From positions 1 through 6,610 of the forward strand of contig JAEZGP010000209.1 of assembly GCA_023437285.1 (NCBI GenBank): DNA of 6,610 nucleotides. The letters are read 5' to 3'. Source of the stretch: Actinomycetes bacterium (GTDB lineage Bacteria; Actinomycetota; Actinomycetes; Mycobacteriales; Micromonosporaceae). How positions within the stretch are numbered: the first letter of the stretch is position 1; every line of letters starts with the position of its first letter. Positions 1-6,043 of this stretch are shown here, piece by piece. The position numbers and the translations under genes were made by a program. The notes beneath the pieces were generated by a model that ran no database searches, was not told where the DNA came from, and saw nothing but the letters and a program-made list of their open reading frames with translations.

Positions 1-1420
1 TGTTGGTCACCATCAGGGCACACAGCGCGAACAACACCAGTACGACGACGGCCCACCGGCGGGGGTACAGCGACGCGTCGACGGGGAAGCCGAAGATCTC
101 GGGATAGCCGACCGGGGTTCCCTCCAGGCCACCGGTCCACTTCTCGTTGTTGAAGATCATCGCCGAGGCCGTCACGCCCAGCCCGAGCGTGACCACGGCG
201 AGGCTCGCGCCCCTGGTACGCAACGCCGGCAGCGCCACGATGAGCCCGACGGGGATCGTCACCGCAACACCCACCACGAGGGCCACCAGGAACGGTGCCC
301 CGAAGTCGCTGACGACCCGCCCGGCCACCAACGCCGCCACGCCAGCCAACGCGAACTGGGCGAGCGACAGCTGACCGGCGTAGCCGAGCAGCACCACGAC
401 CGACAGCATGACGATCGCCCACGTGGTCGAGATCATCACGGCGTAGACGAGTTCCGAAGGCAGCACGAACATCAGCCCGATGCCGGCCGCCAGCGCGACG
501 AGGACGTTGACCGGACGAACGCGACCGGACCCGAGCCGCGGAAGCATCTCGGCGACCTGCGACCTGCTGATGATCTCCGGACGCATGATCACCAGGACGA
601 CCAGGATCACGAGGAACGGCAAGGCCTCCACGACACCCCGGACGTCGACGTACCGCGACGTGATCGACTGCAGCATCCCGATCGCGACGGCCGCCCCGAA
701 CGTGATCGGGAAGGAGGTGAAGCGACCGACGAGCGTTGCCGCGAGGGCAGGGATGACCAGCATCGGCATCTGGTCCACCGCGATGCCCGTCAAGGGACTG
801 ATGAGGATGCCGGCCAGCGCGGCCAAGCTACCTCCGGCGCCCCAGGTGAGCGAGCCGAGCAGGTTCGGCGACCACCCCAGGGTCGAGGCGGCGATCCGGT
901 TCTCCGCGTTGGCCCGCACCGCCATCCCCAGGGGGGTGAAGCGGACGGCCGCCCACACCGCGGCGGTCGACACCACCGCGATCAGCAGGAGCAGCAGTCG
1001 ATCGGTGCTGACCACCGCGCCACCCAACCGCCAGAGCTCGTGCGGAAGGAAGGCCTCGACAGTGCGAGGCAGGTCGCCCCAGATCAGGGTGCAGGTTCCC
1101 TGCAGCGCGATCAGCAGGCCGAGGGTCGCGATGATGCGCGCGAGGATCGTGGCGCGCATCAGCGGCCGCATCACCAGCCAGTAGACGCCGAGGCCCAGCC
1201 CGGCGACGAGCACGACGGCGACGAGCAACGCCGGCAGCACCGGCCACGATCTCGACACGTGCAGCTCGAAGAACAGGAACGCCCCGACCATGGCCATGCT
1301 GCCGTGGGCGAAGTTCACGACACCAGAGCCGCTCTTGATCAGAACCAGACCCAGCGACAGGAGGGCGTATGCAGCACCGGCGCCGAGCCCGATCAGAGCG
1401 AACTGGAGCAGACCCGACAT
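1..1420 (-). CDS. Fused LivH-LivM branched-chain amino acid type ABC transporter permease (3' end beyond the window)
   Basis: This is an inner-membrane permease of the Liv/HAAT class, which imports branched-chain amino acids or related small carboxylates using a binding protein and LivG/LivF ATPases; none of those partners is in the window. The reverse strand stays open for 473 codons from the ATG at 1420 to the left edge. Residues 1-281 are LivH-like: NFAHG at 36-40 and RANAENRIAA at 169-178 match the family's GVINFAHG and RAxAxNxxAA signatures, followed by PALAATLVG. A short polar linker (about 281-302) leads into a LivM-like half with GYAGQLSLAQF at 346-356, the usual GGQxSLGQ motif. I followed the frame by codon across the junction and found no stop or shift. 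Separate LivH and LivM are about 290 and 320-plus residues, so roughly 130 or more residues lie outside. A GGAAGGA ribosome binding site supports the start. The substrate is not determined; amino acids are the family default. Confidence 0.93.
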   Translation of the reverse strand, partial: MSGLLQFALIGLGAGAAYALLSLGLVLIKSGSGVVNFAHGSMAMVGAFLFFELHVSRSWPVLPALLVAVVLVAGLGLGVYWLVMRPLMRATILARIIATLGLLIALQGTCTLIWGDLPRTVEAFLPHELWRLGGAVVSTDRLLLLLIAVVSTAAVWAAVRFTPLGMAVRANAENRIAASTLGWSPNLLGSLTWGAGGSLAALAGILISPLTGIAVDQMPMLVIPALAATLVGRFTSFPITFGAAVAIGMLQSITSRYVDVRGVVEALPFLVILVVLVIMRPEIISRSQVAEMLPRLGSGRVRPVNVLVALAAGIGLMFVLPSELVYAVMISTTWAIVMLSVVVLLGYAGQLSLAQFALAGVAALVAGRVVSDFGAPFLVALVVGVAVTIPVGLIVALPALRTRGASLAVVTLGLGVTASAMIFNNEKWTGGLEGTPVGYPEIFGFPVDASLYPRRWAVVVLVLFALCALMVTN

Positions 1421-1426
1421 CCCACG

Positions 1427-1433
1427 TCCTTCC
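1427..1433 (-). promoter_or_regulatory. Ribosome binding site of the fused Liv permease
   Basis: On the minus strand GGAAGGA lies six bases before the ATG at 1420. This is a near-consensus Shine-Dalgarno at good spacing and fixes the start codon. Confidence 0.8.
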
Positions 1434-1451
1434 GAGCGAGCGAACTATGAA

Positions 1452-1467
1452 CCAACCGTTCGTTTGG
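1452..1467. promoter_or_regulatory. Probable TetR-type operator palindrome over the liv transcription start
   Basis: CCAACCGTTCGTTTGG reads as an interrupted palindrome, CCAAnCGnnCGnTTGG, with six matching pairs in each arm. Sites of this size and composition (ACCnACCG-like arms) are typical operators of TetR-family repressors in actinomycetes; that assignment is by resemblance. It sits directly downstream of the -10 box on the minus strand and covers the predicted start near 1465. Bound protein would therefore block transcription of the permease operon. No regulator gene is in the window. Confidence 0.55.
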
Positions 1468-1471
1468 AAAT

Positions 1472-1499
1472 ATAATACGGATCACACCGTCGCCGTCAA
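1472..1499 (-). promoter_or_regulatory. Sigma-70-like promoter for the fused liv gene
   Basis: The minus strand shows a -35 box TTGACG (1499-1494), a 16-base spacer and a -10 box TATTAT (1477-1472); each box matches consensus at five of six positions. The start would fall near 1465, giving a leader of about 45 bases before the ATG at 1420. The A/T-rich -10 stands out in a GC-rich context. The palindrome at 1452-1467 overlaps the start site, which suggests repression. Confidence 0.65.
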
Positions 1500-1887
1500 C
1501 AGACGACGGCACACGGCCCAAACCTGCCGCGAGCTGGCCGCCGTCACGACGCTGGCTCCTGAGAGAGGCTCCTCATGCCGGGTACGCGTGCAGCACACGG
1601 CCCGGCGCGACCGGTCTGGCGCAGGGCGCCCAGCCGTCATCCCGACGGTCGGTCACGTTGGGGAGTCAGTTGCGGGTACCGCCGATGGAGGGAGGAACGA
1701 CCCGCGTGGCCGGTGGCCATCCGAGTCGAACCCGTCTCCGGTCGTGGCACCGGGTACCGGCCCGCCTGAGCGCGAGTTCGTTGGCTGCTGGAAAGGGGCT
1801 ATGAACGGTCCGGCGGCCCCGGGCAGGGCAGTGTCGTAGACCTATCAGCGAATAGGTGATCGGGCTCTCGGCCGTGCGCGGTCTGCG
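1500..1887. other. Intergenic stretch, no convincing gene
   Basis: This lies between the promoter of the liv gene and the end of the SDR gene. Open frames here (for example one starting at 1575 on the plus strand) give Arg/Pro/Gly-rich translations with no recognisable domain and no good ribosome binding site. The only structure I see is the small inverted repeat at 1840-1857. The stretch could hold a decayed gene or a divergent regulator remnant, but nothing readable supports that. Confidence 0.6.
1840..1857. repeat. Small inverted repeat downstream of the SDR gene, possible weak terminator
   Basis: ACCTAT and ATAGGT form a perfect 6-bp stem around the loop CAGCGA, 31 bases beyond the SDR stop on the minus strand. 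No U-run follows and the stem is A/T-rich, so termination activity is doubtful. It could equally be a protein-binding site. Confidence 0.3.
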
Positions 1888-2952
1888 TCACCGGCCCGCA
1901 CCGACGTGCCGGCTGCCCGACGACGGGTCGGCCGGGGCGACGTGTTGATGGAACCGGTCGGCGGCGGAACGGCCCAGCGTCGTGGCTGCCGTCAGCAGTG
2001 ACGAGTCGAGTTCCGCGGATGCCACCGATCCGGTGACGGCTGGCCCGGCCTGGCCGGCCGCCTTCGGTAGGAGCCGGTTGACCGCGCCGAGGGCCCGTAC
2101 CGTCGCGGCCGGGAACAGGCCGTGCGCCCGTACGGCGAATTTCGCGGCCGGGGTGAGAACCAGCTCGACCTGCCCGGCGGTGCCGGCGTCCACGTTGCGC
2201 CTGGCCGCCCGCTCGGCGTCCATGGACAGCACGGGCAGGCTGGCCGCCAGGCCGAACCAGGCGAACTCCTTGCGCCGCTGGCCTTTGAAGTACGCGCGCA
2301 GGTGCGACCCGGTGCGCATCAGCCCCGGTACCACGGTCGTGACCGTGACCCCCGTGCCGGCGAGCTCCGCGCGCAGCCCTTCGGACAATCCGACCGCGGC
2401 GAACTTGGCGCAGCTGTACGGCAACAGGTGCGGAACGCTGATCTTCCCACCAATCGACGTGATGTTGATGATGTGCCCTTGGCGGTGCTCGCGCAGGTGC
2501 GGCAACGCCGCGAGGCTCGGATAGAGCGTGCCCCAGAACATCACGTCCTGCGCCTGAGCGAAGTCGTCGACCGTCAACGCCGCCAACGGCGCCACCTGGA
2601 TGATGCCGGCGTTGTTGACCAGAACATCCAGGCGCCCGAACCGGGCGACCACCGATCGGATCATCTCGTCGACCTGGGCCTGATCCGTCACGTCACAGCG
2701 CACGGCCAGAACGTCCCCACCGCGCGCGGCGAGGTCGGACTCCGCCGCGGCCAGTTCGCCGGAATCCCTCGCGCAGATCGCCAGCCGGTATCCCCGCGAT
2801 GCGAGTTCGCGAGCGATCAACAGGCCCAGGCCCCGCGAGCCTCCCGTGACCAGCGCAACGCCATCACCCGGGTCACGGCCGCCCATGAGCCGACGGGCAG
2901 CCGCCACGGCTACCGCACCGACAAACACCGCTGCCTTCATCTGCGCCTTCAT
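1888..2952 (-). CDS. Short-chain dehydrogenase/reductase (SDR) with C-terminal extension
   Basis: This is an NAD(P)-dependent oxidoreductase acting on an unknown alcohol or carbonyl substrate. The 354-residue protein has the classical SDR order: cofactor motif TGGSRGLG at 36-43, D87 in the adenine-contact position (CDVTD), NNAG at 113-116, catalytic S166 and YSCAK (Y179, K183), then VVPG at 207-210. The basic residue in the glycine motif (R40) and the R62 region after strand beta2 suggest NADP, by inference. The fourth tetrad residue, usually Asn in NxxG, appears to be M138 (MFWG). Residues 6-20 are hydrophobic and followed by RR, which could be a membrane anchor or a leading helix. Classical SDRs are about 250 residues, so about 90 residues at the C-terminus are extra and match no domain I recognise. 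The start at 2952 has a good ribosome binding site; a second Met at 2940 is possible. The strand is shared with the liv gene, but the 467-base gap and separate promoter argue against one operon. Confidence 0.94.
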   Translation of the reverse strand: MKAQMKAAVFVGAVAVAAARRLMGGRDPGDGVALVTGGSRGLGLLIARELASRGYRLAICARDSGELAAAESDLAARGGDVLAVRCDVTDQAQVDEMIRSVVARFGRLDVLVNNAGIIQVAPLAALTVDDFAQAQDVMFWGTLYPSLAALPHLREHRQGHIINITSIGGKISVPHLLPYSCAKFAAVGLSEGLRAELAGTGVTVTTVVPGLMRTGSHLRAYFKGQRRKEFAWFGLAASLPVLSMDAERAARRNVDAGTAGQVELVLTPAAKFAVRAHGLFPAATVRALGAVNRLLPKAAGQAGPAVTGSVASAELDSSLLTAATTLGRSAADRFHQHVAPADPSSGSRHVGAGR

Positions 2953-2956
2953 GACG

Positions 2957-2964
2957 TCCCCCTC
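2957..2964 (-). promoter_or_regulatory. Ribosome binding site of the SDR gene
   Basis: GAGGGGGA on the minus strand lies four bases before the ATG at 2952. It supports that codon over the in-frame ATG at 2940, which has no comparable site. Confidence 0.65.
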
Positions 2965-2974
2965 TGCCGGTCAT

Positions 2975-2994
2975 ACGGGGCCCGGTTACCCCGT
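2975..2994. repeat. Inverted repeat in the SDR leader region
   Basis: ACGGGG (2975-2980) and CCCCGT (2989-2994) form a perfect 6-bp stem with an 8-base loop, 23 bases upstream of the SDR start. It may be an mRNA hairpin or an operator. I could not identify a clear -35/-10 pair for the SDR gene. Confidence 0.3.
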
Positions 2995-3043
2995 GCGGCT
3001 GGGACAAAACGGTCAGGGTCGGCTGGGTGGGCCGGGTACCGTC

Positions 3044-3136
3044 GACACGTAGGCTCGGCCGCCCCAACAACATCAGATCCACCGCATCGCACTGGAACTC
3101 CGGCGTAAGCCTCGGCGGTCTCCTCGTCGAGGACAC
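3044..3136 (-). pseudogene. Truncated IS3-family OrfA transposase fragment
   Basis: From a GTG at 3136 the minus strand encodes about 31 residues with the pattern RLTPEFQCDAVDLMLLGRP. This fits the helix-turn-helix N-terminus of IS3 OrfA proteins (typically YxPEFRxDAVxLVxxSGRPxxxVA). A GTAGGAAAAG stretch just before it could serve as ribosome binding site. Beyond residue 31 (about 3044) the reading no longer resembles transposase, and the frame continues into unrelated sequence toward the SDR gene. OrfA is normally about 100 residues and is followed by OrfB with the DDE domain; both are missing. It cannot be functional. Confidence 0.5.
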
Positions 3137-3174
3137 CTTTTCCTACGGACACACGATCCAGTCTCAAGGTGTCC
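3131..3174. repeat. 9-bp perfect inverted repeat at the IS3-like end
   Basis: GGACACCTT at 3131-3139 and AAGGTGTCC at 3166-3174 are separated by 26 bases. The outer arm coincides with the presumed element end, and the inner arm overlaps the transposase start codon. This may be a transposase-binding site or a hairpin that limits transposase translation. Confidence 0.5.
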
Positions 3175-3175
3175 A

Positions 3176-3394
3176 CACCCATGGGAGCGCAGCGTCGTCG
3201 TCCCCAGACGTCCGCTCAGGCGTCGGCAACACGCCGCACTGCCGCCAGCCGAGGGACTGTCCGATTCCCCTGATAGTCCCTTTACGGTCCCCGCAAAGCC
3301 TCTGGCTGATGGGTTAGCTGAGCCCTACATTCGTTGATGGTGCGGCGCATCAGCGTCGGAGGATAATTTCCGGCGGGCCGACCGGCGGCTCGAT
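3176..3394. other. Non-coding region upstream of the STAND ATPase gene
   Basis: No gene is evident here. It contains an inverted repeat GGGACT/AGTCCC (3253-3258 and 3275-3280) and a small TGATG/CATCA repeat (3335-3339 and 3348-3352). A GATAAT at 3362-3367 would be a fair -10 box for the downstream gene, but no -35 lies at 16-18 bases; TTGATG at 3334 is 22 bases away. The promoter of the ATPase gene is therefore not assigned. Confidence 0.45.
3253..3280. repeat. Inverted repeat GGGACT-N16-AGTCCC
   Basis: Two perfect 6-bp arms separated by 16 bases, about 127 bases before the ATPase start and followed by TTTA. It could be a regulatory site or a weak terminator-like hairpin; nothing further supports either. 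Confidence 0.35.
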
Positions 3395-3401
3395 GGGAGG
3401 A
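3395..3401 (+). promoter_or_regulatory. Ribosome binding site fixing the GTG start of the STAND ATPase
   Basis: GGGAGGA lies five bases before the GTG at 3407, a strong Shine-Dalgarno at good spacing. It decides in favour of GTG at 3407, because the next ATG in frame (3482) would delete the conserved FIGRRREQ segment that precedes the P-loop. Confidence 0.8.
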
Positions 3402-3406
3402 CCGGC

Positions 3407-6043
3407 GTGACTGGGTCGCAGGATGCCCTGTTTATCGGCCGTCGACGCGAGCAGGAGTCCTTCGTCGCCGTGCTGGAGTCCATGCTTCGTTCCGAGCAAG
3501 GCAGCGGCGGTGGCGGCACGGGCCGGCTCGTTCTAGTCACCGGTCAGGGTGGTATAGGAAAGTCCAGGCTCTTGAAACAGTTCGAGTCGATCGCGGTCGG
3601 CGAAATGCCGCTCGTCGGCCGGTTCGCCAAGCGGTTTTCCAAGGTGCTGATCGACTGGGGTGCGGCGGAACACGCGCTTGCCATTACAGACGCGACCGGA
3701 CCAGACCCGGCGGACATGATGTCGGTCCTGGTCAGGCAGATGCGGAGTACGCTCAACGGGCGCTGGAGCAGGATCACGAAGCGCAACGCCTTCGAGGACT
3801 TCGATAAGGCGCTACAACAGGTGACGCGCCGCCGGGATGGCCTTCCACCGCTGGGCGGCGATCCGGGAGAGCGTGGTCGCAGGTTACTGAGCTCGCTTAT
3901 CGGAACCGTGGCGCCTATGACGCCCTTGGCGCCCGCAGGCCAGTTCCTTGAAGTGGCGTTGACAGAGGGATACGGTGCAGTGGCCCAGGCATTGACAGGC
4001 CCAGAAGCGGCGCGGCAGGTCAGTGGCCGGGTCGTCTGCCGGGACGCGCTGGCCAAGGGCGTGCGGGCGCTTGCCGACGTCCGGCCCTTGGTTGTCATCC
4101 TCGACACCTGTGAGCTACTCGGTGATGCCGCCGACGACCTCCGGACGCTGATTCAGCAGTGCGGCCCGCGTGTGTGCTGGGTAGTGGGCGTGCGAATGGA
4201 GTCGCTAGACGACGCGAGCACCGACAGTGCGGTCCACCGGTATCTCGAGGCCACCGGAGCCGACCAGCTTGTACATCTGGAGATGAGCGGGTTCGACGAG
4301 GCCGATCTCGCCGACTATCTGGGCCGAGACGGACGCGTGTCATCCGACGGTCACCATGACCTTGGCAGGCTGCTGGGACTCACGATGGGGATCCCCCTCG
4401 CTGTCGAGCTGGCGACGGGAATGATCTCCCAGGGTGTCCCGTTGGCCGACCTGCTCAGCGACGTTCGCCCAAGCCAGGATGCAGCCCGCTTGGTGAGGGA
4501 GCTGGCCGAGCGCTACTTGCGCCACGTCTCCTCGGTTAAGGGCTTGACCAAGGATCTGGAGTATCTTTTTGGGCTCGCGCTGCTCCCCGACTACGTCGAC
4601 GACTACGGCATCCTGGCTGAATTGTGGGACGTCCAGAACAAGGACATCCAACCGTTGCTCAGGGAGCTGTCCAGACGCCACGACTTCGTGCTCAGCGGGC
4701 GCACGGCGCAGCCGGGCGCGGTCATGCACAACATCGTTCGTGAGACGTTTCGACGTAGCCTGCTCGACGCGGACCTACGGGTCATGGTCAAATCTGCCAA
4801 CGAACGTGCGATAGGCTACGTCAATCACAGGCTTGCCAGCTACCGAGTCGATGGCATCGAGCGGCAACTATCCAACGACGACCAGGACGACCACGCACAC
4901 GCATGGCAGCGCTACGTTCTCGCGTTGCTATGGCACACCTTCTGGGCCGACACCGCGCACGGCGTCGCCCTCATGCGCCACCTCTATCCCGCGGCGGCGA
5001 TGCTCGCCCCGCCGTTCGCAAAACTGCAGGCCGCCATCGCGCAGCGCCAACTGATCTCACCGGACCTGCGGGCTCGACGGCTACTCGAAGCCATAGCGGG
5101 TACCGATGGCCAGCGCCTCGACAGCATTTCGCTGAGCGAGGTGCTCAACGACTTCGAGCGGAGTCCCGTAGCCGCAGGCCCCTACTCCGACGACGTCCCC
5201 AATGAGGTCTATCTGCAGCTACTGAGAATTGCGCACAGTGACCAGCTTGATCAGGACCTCGGCCACTGGGTGATGGTCCTCAGAGAGCTCAGCGGCTTCG
5301 TGTACGCCCGGTTCAACGACAACCGGGTGCCGATCACACGAACCGTCGGAGCCATCAAGACCCAAGCGGAGCGGCTAAGCGCCGCACTCGCCAACGCCGG
5401 TCGGTACCGCGACGCCATCGACGCGATCGGCATCATCACCTTATGGGATCAGGACGATCCAAGTGTTCACAAGCACCTGGCACTGGCCAACGCCGCCCTG
5501 GGTAACGCATCTGAGGCCGAGCGGCAGTTTAAGCTCGCCATCCGCGCCGATCCGGACGAGGCCGAACTCCACGCGGCCTTCGGCGAACTGCTAATCCTGG
5601 CCGGTGCGGGGGACGAGCACGGACAGCGAGCGGCGCTGGACTGGGCGCTGAGGGCCGCACCTCACGACCACGTTCAGGCACTAGTACTGCGAGGCCTCAT
5701 CCCCGGCCCATTGCCATCGGCCGAAGCACACGCAGAGATGGCCCACTACCTCACACGTGCGCTTTGGGCGACGGACCATGGAACGCCGCTGCACATCGCC
5801 GAACTTCGTGCTATCGCGCACGCTGCGCTAGGCGAGACGGACACCGCGCTCGCGGTGTTCGAGGCGGCGATCGGTATGTGGACTTCCGGAGACAAGTACC
5901 GTCGTGCGCTCTACACACTGCTGGCTCGGCACAATCCGCACGGAGCCGCGCGGCTAACAGAGGCATGGCAGCGTGTAATAGCACGGCATCCCGAGGCCGC
6001 TCGGCCTTGGGGCACCAATGAACCATTCCGCGCAAGGTGTTGA
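3407..6043 (+). CDS. STAND-type NTPase with C-terminal TPR-like repeats
   Basis: This is a probable nucleotide-operated switch protein: STAND ATPases bind ATP when a sensor domain meets its signal, then oligomerise. The 878 residues show FIGRRREQ at 9-16 (AAA_16-like lead-in), Walker A GQGGIGKS at 46-53, Walker B LVVILDTCE at 228-236, a possible sensor arginine R263 after a beta strand, GIPLAVELA at 328-336 (STAND GxP motif), a winged-helix-like region ending in VMHN at 439-442, a helical middle, and TPR-like helix pairs around 652-735 and 796-840. No effector (TIR, nuclease, protease) and no transmembrane segment are visible. Walker A and B are 180 residues apart, longer than in most NACHT or NB-ARC proteins. 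Two in-frame TTA codons (L160, L679) and codons such as ATA, CTA and AGG set it apart from its neighbours and suggest transfer. The last residues may derive from the adjacent insertion sequence. It stands alone with no operon partner. Its function is unknown; regulation and phage defence are both possible. Confidence 0.9.
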   Translation: MTGSQDALFIGRRREQESFVAVLESMLRSEQGSGGGGTGRLVLVTGQGGIGKSRLLKQFESIAVGEMPLVGRFAKRFSKVLIDWGAAEHALAITDATGPDPADMMSVLVRQMRSTLNGRWSRITKRNAFEDFDKALQQVTRRRDGLPPLGGDPGERGRRLLSSLIGTVAPMTPLAPAGQFLEVALTEGYGAVAQALTGPEAARQVSGRVVCRDALAKGVRALADVRPLVVILDTCELLGDAADDLRTLIQQCGPRVCWVVGVRMESLDDASTDSAVHRYLEATGADQLVHLEMSGFDEADLADYLGRDGRVSSDGHHDLGRLLGLTMGIPLAVELATGMISQGVPLADLLSDVRPSQDAARLVRELAERYLRHVSSVKGLTKDLEYLFGLALLPDYVDDYGILAELWDVQNKDIQPLLRELSRRHDFVLSGRTAQPGAVMHNIVRETFRRSLLDADLRVMVKSANERAIGYVNHRLASYRVDGIERQLSNDDQDDHAHAWQRYVLALLWHTFWADTAHGVALMRHLYPAAAMLAPPFAKLQAAIAQRQLISPDLRARRLLEAIAGTDGQRLDSISLSEVLNDFERSPVAAGPYSDDVPNEVYLQLLRIAHSDQLDQDLGHWVMVLRELSGFVYARFNDNRVPITRTVGAIKTQAERLSAALANAGRYRDAIDAIGIITLWDQDDPSVHKHLALANAALGNASEAERQFKLAIRADPDEAELHAAFGELLILAGAGDEHGQRAALDWALRAAPHDHVQALVLRGLIPGPLPSAEAHAEMAHYLTRALWATDHGTPLHIAELRAIAHAALGETDTALAVFEAAIGMWTSGDKYRRALYTLLARHNPHGAARLTEAWQRVIARHPEAARPWGTNEPFRARC
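3884..3886 (+). other. In-frame TTA leucine codon (L160) in the STAND gene
   Basis: TTA encodes L160. In Streptomyces TTA is the rarest codon and needs the bldA tRNA, which limits expression to later growth stages. A second in-frame TTA lies at 5441-5443 (L679). I saw none in frame in the liv or SDR genes by eye. The regulatory meaning holds only if the host is a Streptomyces-type organism. Confidence 0.7.

Larger units (their letters stand above)
3044..3175 (-). mobile_element. Remnant of the left end of an IS3-family insertion sequence
   Basis: Read on the minus strand, the segment begins TGGACACCTT at 3175, with the 5'-TG end usual in IS3-family elements. After 39 bases it enters a frame resembling the start of an IS3 OrfA transposase. 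The 9-bp sequence GGACACCTT (3131-3139) is repeated inverted at 3166-3174. Similarity fades by about 3044 and no other end or OrfB remains in the window, so the element is deleted from that side. The family call rests on a short stretch of about 30 residues. Confidence 0.45.

Noticed and set aside
480..1184. Long plus-strand open frame (234 codons)
   Set aside because: It lies antisense to the fused Liv permease. Its translation is Arg/Thr/Ser-rich without a domain, while the minus strand has clear family motifs.
1471..1476. TATAAT on the plus strand as a divergent promoter
   Set aside because: No -35 box lies at 16-18 bases upstream and no plausible gene follows. It is the complement of the -10 region of the minus-strand promoter.
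1369..1839. Plus-strand open frames in the 1369-1839 region as a divergent regulator
   Set aside because: There is no helix-turn-helix or other domain, the codon pattern is poor and the start lacks a ribosome binding site. One of them begins inside the liv coding region.
2122..3108. Plus-strand open frame of 328 codons
   Set aside because: It is antisense to the SDR gene and extends into the IS3 relic. Its Arg/Gln/His-rich low-complexity composition is typical of a GC-rich shadow frame.
3407..6043. AfsR/SARP-type regulator
   Set aside because: There is no N-terminal winged-helix plus BTAD region; the P-loop begins at residue 46. Only the general STAND plus TPR plan is shared.
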